From Burkholderiaceae bacterium (lineage in GTDB: Bacteria; Pseudomonadota; Gammaproteobacteria; Burkholderiales; Burkholderiaceae_C), in NCBI GenBank assembly GCA_031253795.1, contig JAIRVR010000047.1:1-58092 (forward strand): 58,092 bases of DNA. The letters run 5' to 3'. This document shows positions 26,892-36,741 of the stretch, in pieces. The notes beneath the pieces were generated by a model. The model was given only the letters and a program-made list of their open reading frames with translations. It was not told the DNA's origin and made no database searches. Position numbers and translations under genes: made by a program. The first letter of the stretch is position 1. Every line of letters starts with the position of its first letter.

Positions 26892-27188
26892 TCAGCGCGC
26901 GCCCCCGAGCAGGCCATCCACGCCGTACAGCGCCGCCATGGATTGCAGGCCCTGGGGCAGTCCGAACACCACCAACTGCTTGTCGGCGGCCTGAGCCTCG
27001 CGGCGGCAGGCCAGCAGCACGGCCAGGGCCGCCGAGTCGAAGACTTCGACGCCGCTGGCGTCCACGGGCACCTGGGCACCCTCGAAGGCCGCCACTTGCG
27101 GCCTCAGCTGCACAAGGCAGCTGCGCGCCTGGCGATAGGTCAGTTCCCGGGGAAGCTGCAGCATGGCGTGTAACTGGTCCAGGTTCAC
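26892..27188 (-). CDS. mlaB: STAS-domain protein MlaB
   Basis: A 98-residue STAS-fold protein with VPVDASGVEVFDSAALAVLLA, matching the S/T-containing loop after the DASG strand seen in MlaB. MlaB binds the MlaF ATPase and is needed for activity of the MlaFEDB phospholipid transporter. It follows mlaC by eight bases, in the normal place. Confidence 0.85.
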   Translation of the reverse strand: MNLDQLHAMLQLPRELTYRQARSCLVQLRPQVAAFEGAQVPVDASGVEVFDSAALAVLLACRREAQAADKQLVVFGLPQGLQSMAALYGVDGLLGGAR

Positions 27189-27196
27189 GCAGGCAC

Positions 27197-27841
27197 TCAG
27201 CCCTTGCCGGGCGGCGTCGCCGGCATCTTGCCGCGCGAGGCCAGGGTGGAGATCAGACCGTCAATGCCCCGGGCATTGATTTCCTGGGCAAACTGGTTGC
27301 GGTAGGTTTCCACCAGCCACACACCCAGGACGTTGAGGTTGTAGATCTTCCAGCCGTCCGCCGCCTTCTCGAGACGGTAGTCCAGCTGAACGGGGTCACC
27401 GCGGCCCAGCACTTCGGTACGCACCAGCACGTCGGTGTCACCGGCCGCTGCACGCATGGGCTTGACGTTGATGGTCTGGTCGCCGACCTGGCTGAGCGCC
27501 CCCGAATAGGTACGGATCAGCAAGGCCTTGAACTCGGTCTCGAGCTTCTGGCGCTGCTCGGGTGTGGCCTGGCGCCAGGCCGGACCCACCGATGCCGAAG
27601 TCATGCGGCGAAAGTTCACATAGGGCATGACTTTCTGGTTGACCAGGTCATTGACCTTGGAGGCATCGCCGCTGCGCAGCGCCGGATCCTTCTTGATGGT
27701 CTCCAGCACGTCGGAGGACACCCGCTTGATCAGCGCATCCGGCGTTTCGTCGGCCGCGTGGGCGGACAGGCCGGTACCCCAGGCTCCCAGGGCCAGCATG
27801 GCGGCCGCAGCGGCATTCCAAGCACGTCGATTGATCATCAC
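27197..27841 (-). CDS. mlaC: Periplasmic phospholipid-binding protein MlaC
   Basis: A 214-residue protein with a signal peptide ending near LSAHA and the MlaC/Ttg2D domain (DALIKRVSSDVLETIKKD, VMPYVNFRRMTSASVG, YRLEKAADGWKIYNLNVLGVW). It shuttles phospholipids between the MlaA complex in the outer membrane and MlaFEDB in the inner membrane. Confidence 0.94.
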   Translation of the reverse strand: MMINRRAWNAAAAAMLALGAWGTGLSAHAADETPDALIKRVSSDVLETIKKDPALRSGDASKVNDLVNQKVMPYVNFRRMTSASVGPAWRQATPEQRQKLETEFKALLIRTYSGALSQVGDQTINVKPMRAAAGDTDVLVRTEVLGRGDPVQLDYRLEKAADGWKIYNLNVLGVWLVETYRNQFAQEINARGIDGLISTLASRGKMPATPPGKG

Positions 27842-27953
27842 TATTCCTTTCCCAGCAGGGCGTCATGCCCTGAACCGGGTTCATATTGCACATATTCGCG
27901 GCCCACCCCTGTCAGGCATGGGCCGATTTTCATCTCAGAGTGTTACCAACTGC

Positions 27954-28757
27954 TCACTTCGCACCGTCTTCGGGCGGCAGCTTGCCGGCATCGTCGTCAT
28001 AGTCCTCGACACGGCCATCTTCGCCCGAGCGGCCGCGGCGAATGCCCAGGTAGACATCCCGCGTCAGGCTGTAGCGGTCCACGGCCACGGAGTCGATGGT
28101 GTCGGAGGCATTGAGCAGCCGTGCGCGCGTGTCGACCAGGCGCAGCACGTAAAGGCTGTTGCGCACCGGAACATCGTTGACCGCCGCAATGGGATTGCCC
28201 AGCACGTCCACGGGCAGTGCCGCCGTGTCACGCACGGTCGAGGGGCCCAGCAGCGGCAGCACCAGATAAGGTCCCGTGGGCACACCCCAGCGGCCCAGGG
28301 TCTGGCCGAAATCCTGGCGATGGCGTGCAATGCCGGCCTCGCTGGCCACGTCGAACAGGCCGCCGATACCGAAGACCGTGTTCACCGAGAAACGCACCAC
28401 GGAGTTGTAGGCGCCCTCGACCTCGCCCTGCAGCAGGTTGTTCACGAAGGACCACACATCGCCCAGATTGGAGAAGAAGTTGGTCACTCCATCGCGGGCC
28501 ACGCGCGGCGTCACATCGCGGTAGGCCGTGGCAACGGGCTTGAGGACGGCGCGGTCCAGGCCGTCGTTGAACGAATACATGCTGCGATTGAAGGACTCGA
28601 ACGGGTCCTGCGGGTCCCTGGATGCGCCGTTCGTGGTGGCGCAACCCGCCAGCAGCGAAGCCGCCGCCAAAGTGCCGAAGATGGCAAAGCGCTGCCATGC
28701 TGCAGCCTGATTGCCCGGGCGACCCTGGGTCGCCATTTCATGGTGGTTGGTAGTCAT
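27954..28757 (-). CDS. mlaA: Outer-membrane lipoprotein MlaA (VacJ)
   Basis: A 267-residue lipoprotein. A lipobox LLAGC follows an unusually long N-terminus (MTTNHHEMATQG...); a start at the second Met (28736) is possible. Core motifs are DPFESFNRSMYSFND, GVTNFFSNLGDVWSFVNNLLQG and FGQTLGRWGVPTGPYLVLPLLGPS. It removes misplaced phospholipids from the outer leaflet. In enterobacteria mlaA is unlinked; here it overlaps mlaD by four bases inside the operon. Confidence 0.93.
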   Translation of the reverse strand: MTTNHHEMATQGRPGNQAAAWQRFAIFGTLAAASLLAGCATTNGASRDPQDPFESFNRSMYSFNDGLDRAVLKPVATAYRDVTPRVARDGVTNFFSNLGDVWSFVNNLLQGEVEGAYNSVVRFSVNTVFGIGGLFDVASEAGIARHRQDFGQTLGRWGVPTGPYLVLPLLGPSTVRDTAALPVDVLGNPIAAVNDVPVRNSLYVLRLVDTRARLLNASDTIDSVAVDRYSLTRDVYLGIRRGRSGEDGRVEDYDDDAGKLPPEDGAK

Positions 28758-29239
28758 TTTTTTCCTCCTTCATCGGAGCTTCCACCCTGCTCGGCCTTGC
28801 CGTAGAGGAACTGTCCGATCAGATTTTCGAGCACCACGGCCGACTGCGTCGCCACGACGCGGTCGCCGTCCTTGAGGTTGTGCTCGTCAGCCCCTGCCTC
28901 GACGCCGATGTACTGGTCGCCGAGCAGACCGCTGGTCAGGATCTTGAGCGAACTGTCCTTCGGAAAAGCGTAGCGCTTTTCCAGGGCCAGGGTCACGTTG
29001 GCCTGAAAGACCTGATCGTCGAAGGTGATGGATTGCACACGGCCGACCACCACGCCGGCGCTGCGCACGGCCGCCTTGGGCTTGAGTCCGCCGATGTTGT
29101 CGAACCGGGCGGTCACCGTATAGGTCTGCTGGAAGTTCAGGCTCAACAGATTGGCCGACTGCAGCGCCAGAAACACCAGCGCCACGGCGCCGATCAGCAC
29201 GAACAGTCCGACCCAGACATCACTCTTGGATTGCTGCAT
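28754..29239 (-). CDS. mlaD: MCE-domain substrate-binding protein MlaD
   Basis: A 161-residue protein with one N-terminal membrane helix ([19 protein letters not shown]) and a single MCE domain (ARFDNIGGLKPKAAVRSAGVVVG to GDQYIGVEAG). It forms the hexameric ring of the MlaFEDB transporter, facing the periplasm. The C-terminal helix with the IGQFLYG segment matches the pore-forming end. Confidence 0.94.
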   Translation of the reverse strand: MQQSKSDVWVGLFVLIGAVALVFLALQSANLLSLNFQQTYTVTARFDNIGGLKPKAAVRSAGVVVGRVQSITFDDQVFQANVTLALEKRYAFPKDSSLKILTSGLLGDQYIGVEAGADEHNLKDGDRVVATQSAVVLENLIGQFLYGKAEQGGSSDEGGKK

Positions 29240-29271
29240 GGTTTTGTTTTCCTTGGATGGGTGTGTGCGTA

Positions 29272-30054
29272 TCAGAGACTGAACATCGTGGCCGTCAGCA
29301 GGAAGTCCAGGCCCAGCACGGCCAGCGAAGCCATGACCACGGTACGCGTGGTGGCGCGCGACACGCCCTCGGGCGTGGGCTTGGCCGCGTAGCCCTGCAG
29401 CAGCGCGATGAAGGTCACGGCCACGCCGAAGACCAGGCTTTTGAGAACGCCGTTGCCGAGGTCATACCACCAGTCCACGCCGTTTTGCATCTGGCCCCAG
29501 AAGGCACCGCCGTCCACGCCGATCAGCACCACGCCGACCAGCCAGCCACCGAGCACGCCCACGGCGCTGAAGACGGCGGCCAGCAGGGGCATGGCAACCA
29601 GGCCGGCCACGAAGCGGGGCGCCAGGATGCGGCGCACGGGGTCCACGGCCATCATTTCCATGGCCGACAGTTGCTCGCCGGCCTTCATCAGGCCGATTTC
29701 GGCCGTCAGCGCCGTCCCGGCACGCCCGGCGAACAGCAGTGCCGTCACCACGGGGCCGAGTTCGCGCACCAGGGACAGGGCCACCAGCAGGCCCAGGGCC
29801 TCGGCCGATCCGTAGCGCTGCAGGGTGTAATAGCCTTGCAGGCCCAGCACAAAGCCCACGAACAGGCCGGACACGCCAATGATGGCCAGCGAATAATTGC
29901 CAAGAAAATGGATCTGGTCGCCGATCAGGCGCGGCCGGCTCAGGGACGGGCCCATCAGGGCCAGCAGGCGCCCGAAAAGGCGCGCCCCCGTGCCCATGCG
30001 GGCCAGTTGCTGGCGCACGGCGGCGCCGATGCGGGCGGGGTGCAGCCAGTTCAT
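29272..30054 (-). CDS. mlaE: Phospholipid ABC transporter permease MlaE
   Basis: A 260-residue inner-membrane permease with the MlaE blocks [48 protein letters not shown] and [21 protein letters not shown]. Two copies pair with the MlaF ATPase. Its start overlaps the mlaF stop by four bases. Confidence 0.95.
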   Translation of the reverse strand: MNWLHPARIGAAVRQQLARMGTGARLFGRLLALMGPSLSRPRLIGDQIHFLGNYSLAIIGVSGLFVGFVLGLQGYYTLQRYGSAEALGLLVALSLVRELGPVVTALLFAGRAGTALTAEIGLMKAGEQLSAMEMMAVDPVRRILAPRFVAGLVAMPLLAAVFSAVGVLGGWLVGVVLIGVDGGAFWGQMQNGVDWWYDLGNGVLKSLVFGVAVTFIALLQGYAAKPTPEGVSRATTRTVVMASLAVLGLDFLLTATMFSL

Positions 30055-30881
30055 GCGCGCCTCCGGCCCGTGCGACCCTGGACCGGGCCGAAGTCCTCTT
30101 CGGCCGTGGCGCCCGGGTAGTGGAATGGCACGGGCCCCGTGGGCCGTGCATGGATGAATTGCTGAACCAGGGGATCGGTGCTGGCCTGCACCGCGTCCGG
30201 CGACCCCTGGGCCGCCACACCACCATTGCCCAGGATCACCACATGGTCGGCCACGCGGAAGGTTTCTTCCACATCGTGCGAGACCAGGATGGACGTCAGG
30301 CCCATGGCATCGTTGAGCTCGCGGATCAGTTGGGCCGCCGTGCCCAGGGAAATCGGATCCAGCCCCGCGAAGGGCTCGTCATACATGATGAGTTCAGGGT
30401 CCAGGGCGATGGCACGCGCCAGCGCAACGCGCCGCGCCATGCCGCCCGACACCTCGCTGGGCATGAGATCGCGTGCGCCCCGCAGGCCCACGGCATGCAG
30501 CTTCATCAGAACGATATCGCGCACCAGTTCCTCGGGCAGGTCGGTGTGTTCCCGCAGCGGAAAGGCAACATTGTCGAACACGCTCATGTCGGTGAACAGC
30601 GCCCCGAACTGGAACAGCATGCCCATGCGGCGCCTGGCCGCATACAGGGCCTGGGCATCCATGGCTCCCACGTCCTTGCCGTCGAACAGCACCTGACCCT
30701 GCTGGGCCTTTTGCTGACCGCCGATCAGGCGCAGCACCGTGGTCTTGCCACCGCCCGAAGCCCCCATCAGAGCCGTCACCTTGCCGCGCGGCACCTGCAG
30801 GGACAGATCGCGCAGGATGAGGCGCTCGCCGTAGCCGAAGCTGACGTTGTGCAGCTCCACGAGTGGGGCGGTTGGGGTCAT
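30051..30881 (-). CDS. mlaF: Phospholipid ABC transporter ATPase MlaF
   Basis: A 276-residue ATPase, first gene of mlaFEDACB. Walker A is [11 protein letters not shown], the signature is [16 protein letters not shown] and Walker B is [12 protein letters not shown], with ILVSHDVEE after it. A C-terminal extension past the ATPase core (about 25-30 residues) fits the MlaF/MlaB contact tail. ATG 30881 ([13 protein letters not shown]) lies 18 bases inside the longest open frame and begins the conserved part. Confidence 0.94.
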   Translation of the reverse strand: MTPTAPLVELHNVSFGYGERLILRDLSLQVPRGKVTALMGASGGGKTTVLRLIGGQQKAQQGQVLFDGKDVGAMDAQALYAARRRMGMLFQFGALFTDMSVFDNVAFPLREHTDLPEELVRDIVLMKLHAVGLRGARDLMPSEVSGGMARRVALARAIALDPELIMYDEPFAGLDPISLGTAAQLIRELNDAMGLTSILVSHDVEETFRVADHVVILGNGGVAAQGSPDAVQASTDPLVQQFIHARPTGPVPFHYPGATAEEDFGPVQGRTGRRRA

Positions 30882-30976
30882 GTTGGAATGCGTGAGCAAA
30901 GGCGTTCGGGTAGGTACTCTGGCAAGTCCGCTATTTTGCAGACATGGCTCCGAGCCTGCACGGAGGCTCTTAAATT

Positions 30977-30998
30977 AAACATACATTCATGTATGTTT
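30977..30998. promoter_or_regulatory. Perfect palindrome, TetR-type operator-like, upstream of mlaF
   Basis: AAACATACAT (30977-30986), a two-base centre, then ATGTATGTTT (30989-30998). It lies 96 bases before the mlaF start in an AT-rich spot. ACATACAT/ATGTATGT half-sites resemble operators of TetR-family efflux repressors such as AcrR. No regulator gene lies beside it. It lacks a T tract on either strand, so a terminator is less likely. Confidence 0.55.
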
Positions 30999-31109
30999 CT
31001 CAAAAAAGCAGATACATCATGCAATCAAAAAAAGAGCACGCATTGCTTGTCCATCAAGCCCTGCACACTCTTTCTTCGGCGGGGTAAACCCGAATGAAAC
31101 TGTGCGTTT

Positions 31110-31874
31110 TTACAACATGTTCTGCAGGAATGCCTGGGTGCGCGCCTGTTGCGGCGCTGCAAAAAAGGCCTCGGCTGCGCCTTGCTCGACGATCTCGCCC
31201 TTGTCCATGAAGATCACGCGGTTGGCCACTTCGCGGGCAAAGCCCATTTCATGGGTGACCACGAGCATGGTCATGTGCTCGCGGGCCAGTTCGCGCATGG
31301 TGCGCAGCACCTCGCCCGTGAGCTCCGGATCCAGGGCCGAGGTGGGCTCGTCGAACAGCAGGATGTCGGGCTCCATGGCCAGGGCGCGGGCGATGGCCAC
31401 ACGCTGCTTTTGCCCGCCGGACAGGCGGTTCGGGTAGGCATCGCGCTTTTCCAGCAGACCCACCTTGCGCAGCAGGGCCTCGGCCCGGGGCACGATGTCC
31501 TCACGCTTCAGCCCCTTGACGATGATGGGGGCCTCGATGATGTTCTCCAGCACCGTGAGGTGGGGAAACAGGTTGAAGGACTGGAACACCATGCCCATCT
31601 TGCGGCCGATCTGGCGTATGCGCGCCTCGGGCACGTACTGGGCACGGCCGCCGACGCTGTCCACCAGGATCTCGCCCTCGATGGCGATGCGTCCGCTGTC
31701 TATGGTTTCCAGGTGGTTGAGGCAGCGCAGAAAGGTGCTCTTGCCCGAGCCCGAAGGCCCGATCACCGCCACCACCTCGCCACGCGCCAGTTCCAGCGAC
31801 ACGCCGCGCAGCACCGGCACACCGCCGAAGCCCTTGCAGATGCTCTGCGCGCTGATCATTGTTTCGGTCTTCAT
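31110..31874 (-). CDS. Polar amino-acid ABC transporter ATP-binding protein
   Basis: A 254-residue ATPase of the GlnQ/HisP type: Walker [16 protein letters not shown], signature [17 protein letters not shown], Walker [16 protein letters not shown] and switch [13 protein letters not shown]. It works with the permease and binding-protein genes upstream. ATG 31874 gives [12 protein letters not shown] 31859 is also possible, and neither has a strong ribosome site. Confidence 0.92.
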   Translation of the reverse strand: MKTETMISAQSICKGFGGVPVLRGVSLELARGEVVAVIGPSGSGKSTFLRCLNHLETIDSGRIAIEGEILVDSVGGRAQYVPEARIRQIGRKMGMVFQSFNLFPHLTVLENIIEAPIIVKGLKREDIVPRAEALLRKVGLLEKRDAYPNRLSGGQKQRVAIARALAMEPDILLFDEPTSALDPELTGEVLRTMRELAREHMTMLVVTHEMGFAREVANRVIFMDKGEIVEQGAAEAFFAAPQQARTQAFLQNML

Positions 31875-31966
31875 GTCAGTTGTCCATGTTCACTGGATAC
31901 GAAACGGGTGCAGCCCAGGCCAGAGACTCCGAGCACGGGCCGAAGGTGTCGCCGGCAGTCCTGACG

Positions 31967-31993
31967 CCCCCTTCTGCGAAGCGGCTCAGGGGG
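31967..31993. repeat. Short copy of an intergenic CCCCCT/AGGGGG repeat
   Basis: CCCCCT then TGCGAAGCGGCTCAGGGGG. The same core, with the ends CCCCCT and AGGGGG and a GCGCAAAGCGCCTCAGGGGG-like right half, recurs at 53280-53336. It lies between the ABC permease and ATPase genes and can form a stem. Confidence 0.5.
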
Positions 31994-32002
31994 TACCGCG
32001 CT

Positions 32003-32656
32003 TCACGCGTCGTACTTGGCATGGCGTTTTTCAAGATATTGGAAGATCCAGGTCAGCACCAGCGTCATGACCAGGTAAAAGCCCGCCGCCACCACGAAAG
32101 GCGTGATGGTGAAGTCGCGCTGAACGATGCCGCGCGCGGCGCGCAACAGATCGTTGAGGGCCAGCACGTAGATCAGCGAGGTGTCCTTGACCAGGGTGAT
32201 GGTCTCGTTGCTGATGGGCGGCAGGATGCGCGCCCACATCTGGGGCAGCACGATGCGGCGCATGGTCTGCGAATAGCTCATGCCCAGCACCTTGGCACCC
32301 TCGTACTGGCCACGGTCTATGGACTGTATGCCGGCACGGAAGATTTCGGCGAAATACGCAGCGTAGTTCAGCGCGAAGGCCACGACGGCGGCCGGAAAAT
32401 CGGGCAGGCGCACGCCGATCACCGGCACGAAGGGCAGGGCGAAATAAATGAACAGCATCTGCAGCATCAGCGGCGTGCCGCGCATCAGCCAGATGTAGCC
32501 GCCCACGGCGCGCCGCAATGCGCCGAAGCGCGAAATGCGCAGCAGCGCCAGCGTCAGTCCCAGCGGAATGGACAGCGCCAGAGTGATGACGAAGAGCTTG
32601 AGGGTGACCAGGGCGCCTGCGGACAGCGGCCCCATGAGCGAGATTACATATTCCAT
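32003..32656 (-). CDS. Polar amino-acid ABC transporter permease
   Basis: A 217-residue permease of the HisM/GlnP family with about five helices. It has ALVTLKLFVITLALSIPLG at the N-terminus and the typical coupling loop FRAGIQSIDRGQYEGAKVLGMS, then QTMRRIVLPQ. It is the only permease gene in the cluster, so it probably works as a homodimer. Confidence 0.93.
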   Translation of the reverse strand: MEYVISLMGPLSAGALVTLKLFVITLALSIPLGLTLALLRISRFGALRRAVGGYIWLMRGTPLMLQMLFIYFALPFVPVIGVRLPDFPAAVVAFALNYAAYFAEIFRAGIQSIDRGQYEGAKVLGMSYSQTMRRIVLPQMWARILPPISNETITLVKDTSLIYVLALNDLLRAARGIVQRDFTITPFVVAAGFYLVMTLVLTWIFQYLEKRHAKYDA

Positions 32657-32756
32657 AGCATGGCCTCAGTGAGGAGGCCCGGATCCGTCGCCAGGCGTCG
32701 GTATGCGGGCAGCCACGGGCGCGCGTGCGCCGGTGCGCAATGGTCGTCCCAGAACG

Positions 32757-32791
32757 CAAAAGACCGGCAGCGCCTGCGGGCGCTGCCGGTC
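32757..32791 (-). terminator. Hairpin terminator or attenuator after the binding-protein gene
   Basis: An 11-bp stem GACCGGCAGCG (32762-32772) with CGCTGCCGGTC (32781-32791), followed on the minus strand by TTTTG. Placed between the binding protein and permease genes, it would make more binding protein than membrane subunits. Confidence 0.8.
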
Positions 32792-32805
32792 ACAGGGCTC
32801 GGGAT

Positions 32806-33612
32806 TTACTTGATGATGTCCTTGCCGAACCACTTGGAGGCGATTTCAGCGGCCTTGCCGTCCTTCTTCATTTCGGCCAGGGCGGCTTCCAGCTTGCCGA
32901 GCAGCTCGGTGTCGTCCTTGCGCAGGCCCACACCATAGTCCTCGGTGCCGAAATTCTCTTCCAGCACGACATACTCGCCGGGCTTCTTGGCCACGTGGAA
33001 ACGGCCCACGACCTCGTCCACGACCACGGCGTCCAGGCGGCCCGCCGACAGGTCCATCAGCGCCGTGATGTTGTCGCCGAAGCTCTTGAGCTCCTTGAAG
33101 CTGGCCGCCACGGCGGCGTCCTTCTTGATGGCGTCCACGGCCGAGCTGCCGTCCTGGGCACCCACGACCTTGCCGGCCAGTCCGGCCTTGTCCTTGATGT
33201 CGGAGCCGGCGCGCACGATGATGATCTGGTGGTTTTCCATGTAGGGCGCGGTGAAGGCGATGTTCTTCTTGCGCTCGTCCGTGATGGTCAGGCCATTCCA
33301 AAGCGCATCCACGCGCTTGCCCACCAGCTCGGCTTCCTTGGCGCTCCAGTCGATGGGCTTGAAGTCCACTTCCAGGTTCATGCGCTTGGCCGCTTCGCGC
33401 GCCATGTCGATGTCGAAGCCGACGATTTCATTTTTCTCGTCGCGGAAACCCATGGGCGGGAAGTTGTCGTCCAGGCCCACCACCAGCTTGGTCACGGCTG
33501 CGGGTGCAGGAGCAGCGGCCGGGGCCGCTGCCGTGGAGGCGGAGTCGTTCTTGCCGCAGGCAGCCAGCAGTGCAGACAGGGCCACCATGGCCAAGAGGGT
33601 GCGTTTTTTCAT
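32806..33612 (-). CDS. Polar amino-acid ABC transporter substrate-binding lipoprotein
   Basis: A 268-residue solute-binding protein (SBP_bac_3). The signal ends in lipobox LLAAC; an Ala/Pro linker follows, then the two-lobe domain starting LVVGLDDNFPPMGFRDE. It carries FDIDMAREAAKRMNLEVDFKPIDW, RVDALWNGLTIT and KDDTELLGKLEAALAEMKKDG. Arg/Asp ligands for an alpha-amino group are plausible; the exact amino acid is not told by sequence. It is the first gene of the transporter operon. Confidence 0.93.
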   Translation of the reverse strand: MKKRTLLAMVALSALLAACGKNDSASTAAAPAAAPAPAAVTKLVVGLDDNFPPMGFRDEKNEIVGFDIDMAREAAKRMNLEVDFKPIDWSAKEAELVGKRVDALWNGLTITDERKKNIAFTAPYMENHQIIIVRAGSDIKDKAGLAGKVVGAQDGSSAVDAIKKDAAVAASFKELKSFGDNITALMDLSAGRLDAVVVDEVVGRFHVAKKPGEYVVLEENFGTEDYGVGLRKDDTELLGKLEAALAEMKKDGKAAEIASKWFGKDIIK

Positions 33613-33817
33613 GGCATCAAAGCTTTGGAGTGGAAAAAGCGGATGGCGGCGCCTTGCCGCCCCGCCCGCCGTATGGCAGGGTGCGGGGCCGCGCCGAAGC
33701 CCATGGCCCCGGTGCGCAGCCGGGCGCCGAATCCGCTATTGTCGCGCAGACCGGAGCCTGCCGCCACCGGGCCGGCCCCAAGACCATGCATGAAGGCCCC
33801 CAACACACTTTCCGGTG

Positions 33818-35191
33818 CTATTGCAGCATGAAGGTCTTGTATTCGAGCCGGTTCAGTTCACGCGACAGCAGGGCCAGGCCCACGCACAGCGTGACCAGCA
33901 TGGCCAGGCAGAAGCCATAGCCGAAATAGGCCGCCCCCAATGCCAGGGACAGACCGGTGAAGGCCATGTTGAGCACCACCAGCATCACGCAGAGCATGAG
34001 CACGATGCGGCGCTCGTCCAGGTAGAAAAACACATTGAGCACGGCCATCACGCCCACCTGCAGGCCCGCGCCGACCACCTGCACATGCAGCAGGGGCAGG
34101 TACAGCTGCGAGATGCCCAGCAGCTGCAAAATGGCGGGGCCGGCCACCAGGGTGGCCAGGATGGCCAGGGTCTGCACCTTGGCGATCTCGCCCAGGCCGG
34201 CCTGTATGGCATAGACCATTTCATTGCGCATGGACTCGATGTACTCCAGCGAGCCGCCGCCTCGGACGGCTTCGAAGAACTTGTCGTAGTACTCGACGAA
34301 GTCGGTCTCGATGCGCACCAGGAACACGGCCATGCCCGGAATGATGGACAGATAGGACAGGAAGACGGGCAGGTCGTAGATCAGGGAGGCCCGCAGCCCG
34401 CCAATGATTTGCTGGGACGTCGGTGCGAAGTACCAGAACATGAACTTGTCGACCCAGATGCCCAGGTTGTAGAGAACGCCGATGGCGATCAGCACGGGGA
34501 AGATCAGCGAGCGCTGGGTGAAGTCGAAGCCTATCCACCGGCTTTGCAGCGGAAAGCTGCGCAGCACGATGGCCCACATGCCGCCCACCAGCAGGATGTG
34601 GCCGAGCACGAAGCTGGCCAGCAGGCCTTCCAGGCCCCAGCGGCGCAGCGGCAGCGCCAGCAACACGATCAGCAGGTAGGCGACGCCGAACAGCGCGGCA
34701 ATCGCCCGGTAGTGCTTGAGGCCCGACAGCAGCACGGTCAGCACCCAGACCACGCACATCAGCGTGAAGCCGGCGAGCATCAGCACCCGGTACAGCAGGC
34801 TCTGGCCCGGCAGCACCACGAACAGCGCCAGCGTGCCCAGCAGGCTGGCGCAGGCCACGACCAGCAGGAGAAGTCCGTGCAGATTGGGCAGGATGCTTTC
34901 GTCGTGCTTGAGGAACAGCTGGTCCGAGACGAAGCGCGTGAAGGTCAGCTGCACGGCACCGGTCAGGATGAGGCTGCTGGCCACCAGATAGGTCACCGAG
35001 GTCTGGAACTGGGTGACCAGCACGGGCGGCGCCACGACGCTCACGCTGAACACCCCCACCATCAGGATGCCGATGATGGAGAACACCCAGGGGCCCGAGC
35101 CGATCACGCCCGCATAGGCGTAGGCCTGCAGCAGGCCGGTCAGCGTGTTTTTGCGCAGCAGGTGGCGCAGTTCGAATCCTATGCCGGCCAT
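33818..35191 (-). CDS. pelG: Pel polysaccharide export membrane protein PelG
   Basis: A 457-residue, roughly 12-helix protein of the PST/Wzx-like flippase group. It begins MAGIGFELRHLLRKNTLTGLLQAYAYAGVIGSG, a PelG hallmark. It forms part of the inner-membrane synthase complex with PelD, PelE and PelF. Its ATG shares one base with the pelF stop. It is the last gene of the operon; I see no obvious terminator in the 205-base gap after it. Confidence 0.94.
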   Translation of the reverse strand: MAGIGFELRHLLRKNTLTGLLQAYAYAGVIGSGPWVFSIIGILMVGVFSVSVVAPPVLVTQFQTSVTYLVASSLILTGAVQLTFTRFVSDQLFLKHDESILPNLHGLLLLVVACASLLGTLALFVVLPGQSLLYRVLMLAGFTLMCVVWVLTVLLSGLKHYRAIAALFGVAYLLIVLLALPLRRWGLEGLLASFVLGHILLVGGMWAIVLRSFPLQSRWIGFDFTQRSLIFPVLIAIGVLYNLGIWVDKFMFWYFAPTSQQIIGGLRASLIYDLPVFLSYLSIIPGMAVFLVRIETDFVEYYDKFFEAVRGGGSLEYIESMRNEMVYAIQAGLGEIAKVQTLAILATLVAGPAILQLLGISQLYLPLLHVQVVGAGLQVGVMAVLNVFFYLDERRIVLMLCVMLVVLNMAFTGLSLALGAAYFGYGFCLAMLVTLCVGLALLSRELNRLEYKTFMLQ

Positions 35192-36741
35192 CAGCGGTCT
35201 TCCCCGGTCGGTTGCAGCGCCCTGTCATAGATCTGCTGGTAGCGCTCGAACAGCAGTTGGTCGGTGTAGTAACGCTCCACACGCTCCACGCCCGCCGCGC
35301 TGGCCGCTTCCCAGGCGGAGCGCGAGCCCAGCAGTTCCAGCGCGGCATCGGCCAGGGCCTCGGGATTGGCGATGCCGACCACCCGACCGCAGGAACCCAG
35401 GGCCCGGTCCTCGGGCTCCAGCCCGTCGATGAGCTGCCGGCAGGCGCCAACGTCGGTGCTGACCACGGGCACGCCCGCAGCCTGGGCCTCGAGCAGCACC
35501 AGGGGCAGGGCCTCGCTGATGGACGACAGCACGACCAGGCCGACGCGCGGCAGTATGTCCTCCACCTTTTGCATGCCCAGGAACTGCACCTGGCCCGCCA
35601 GCCCCAGGCTGTCGGCCAGATTGCGGCATTCCTGGGCATAGGCCGGGTCCTCGGAGTCCGGGCCCGCGATCCAGGCCTGGGCCTGGGGCATGCGGTTGAC
35701 CACGCGTCGCATGGCGCGGATGAAGGTCTTGATGTCCTTGATGGGCACCACGCGGCCTATCAGGCACAGCACGGGCGGCGTCTCGGGCGGGCGCAGGGCG
35801 CGCAGCGGCTCGAAGCGCTGCAGCCGTATGCCATTGGGGATGCTGAGCGTGCGCTCGGCCCGGGCCCCGTCGGCGATCTGGCGAAGGCGGTTGTTTTCGT
35901 ACAGCGCCACGATGGGATCGGCCGCGTCGTAGCAGAAGCGGCCCAGCCACTCGAAAAAGCGTATCCACATCTGCCGGAAAAAGGACACCTCCATGGGGTC
36001 CTTCTGGAAGATGTTTCGGTTGTCGCGTATCCAGCGGCTTTGCAGCAGGTCGATCTGGCGCTCCTTGGTGTAGATGCCATGTTCGGACAGCACCAGGGGC
36101 AACCCGCGCGCATGGTGGAGCAAGCCGCCCAGAAAGCCTGCATAGCCGGTCGAGACCGTGTGAAGGGCCCGCACCGGGATCAGGCCGTCGGCGATGCGCG
36201 CCATCAGCCACAGCGGCTGCAGCATGATGCGCACCGTCCAGAAAAAGTCGACGAAGGAGGGGTCGGTACAGTAGCGCCGGTAGCTCTCGCGGATCAGCTC
36301 CCAGGCATATTCGCTGTGCAGGAAATCCTCCAGCGGCAGCTGTGCGCCGGGCCGCAGTTCCAGCGCAATGGAGCGCATGGCATCCAGCACCCTGGCACGG
36401 CTTTCGGCCCGGCCATCATCGCCTTGCAGGGTTTCCAGGAATTCACGCGCCTTGGCCAGGGCCTCGGGATGGCCGCGACTGGGGGCTGGCTGGGTCTTGG
36501 AGTGCAGGGCATCGAACAGGAAGTGCTGCTCGAAATGCACCACATTGGGCGGCAGCGCATAGCGCAGTTCGCCGTAGTCTTCGCGTCGGCTGCCCAGGAA
36601 AACGATGGCGAAGCGGTACTGCGGGTAGGCCTGCAGAATCTGGTGGACCCAGCTGGACACGCCACCGCTCACATAGGGAAAAGTGCCCTCCAGCAGCAGG
36701 GCGATGTCGGCCTGCTCGGCGCGCGGAAATGTCGAGCTCAT
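35191..36741 (-). CDS. pelF: Pel polysaccharide glycosyltransferase PelF
   Basis: A 516-residue cytosolic GT4 enzyme that polymerises the Pel backbone from UDP-activated hexosamines. The N-terminal block LLLEGTFPYVSGGVSSWVHQIL contains the GG loop; the C-terminal half has the acceptor/donor EX7E, seen as ISEALPLVLLEAQAAGVP. LSEHGIYTKERQIDLL is characteristic of PelF. It overlaps pelE by four bases. Confidence 0.95.
   Translation of the reverse strand: MSSTFPRAEQADIALLLEGTFPYVSGGVSSWVHQILQAYPQYRFAIVFLGSRREDYGELRYALPPNVVHFEQHFLFDALHSKTQPAPSRGHPEALAKAREFLETLQGDDGRAESRARVLDAMRSIALELRPGAQLPLEDFLHSEYAWELIRESYRRYCTDPSFVDFFWTVRIMLQPLWLMARIADGLIPVRALHTVSTGYAGFLGGLLHHARGLPLVLSEHGIYTKERQIDLLQSRWIRDNRNIFQKDPMEVSFFRQMWIRFFEWLGRFCYDAADPIVALYENNRLRQIADGARAERTLSIPNGIRLQRFEPLRALRPPETPPVLCLIGRVVPIKDIKTFIRAMRRVVNRMPQAQAWIAGPDSEDPAYAQECRNLADSLGLAGQVQFLGMQKVEDILPRVGLVVLSSISEALPLVLLEAQAAGVPVVSTDVGACRQLIDGLEPEDRALGSCGRVVGIANPEALADAALELLGSRSAWEAASAAGVERVERYYTDQLLFERYQQIYDRALQPTGEDR

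Noticed and set aside
30977-30998. Terminator of the amino-acid ABC operon
   Set aside because: The stem is AT-rich and not followed by a T tract on the minus strand; an operator reading fits better.
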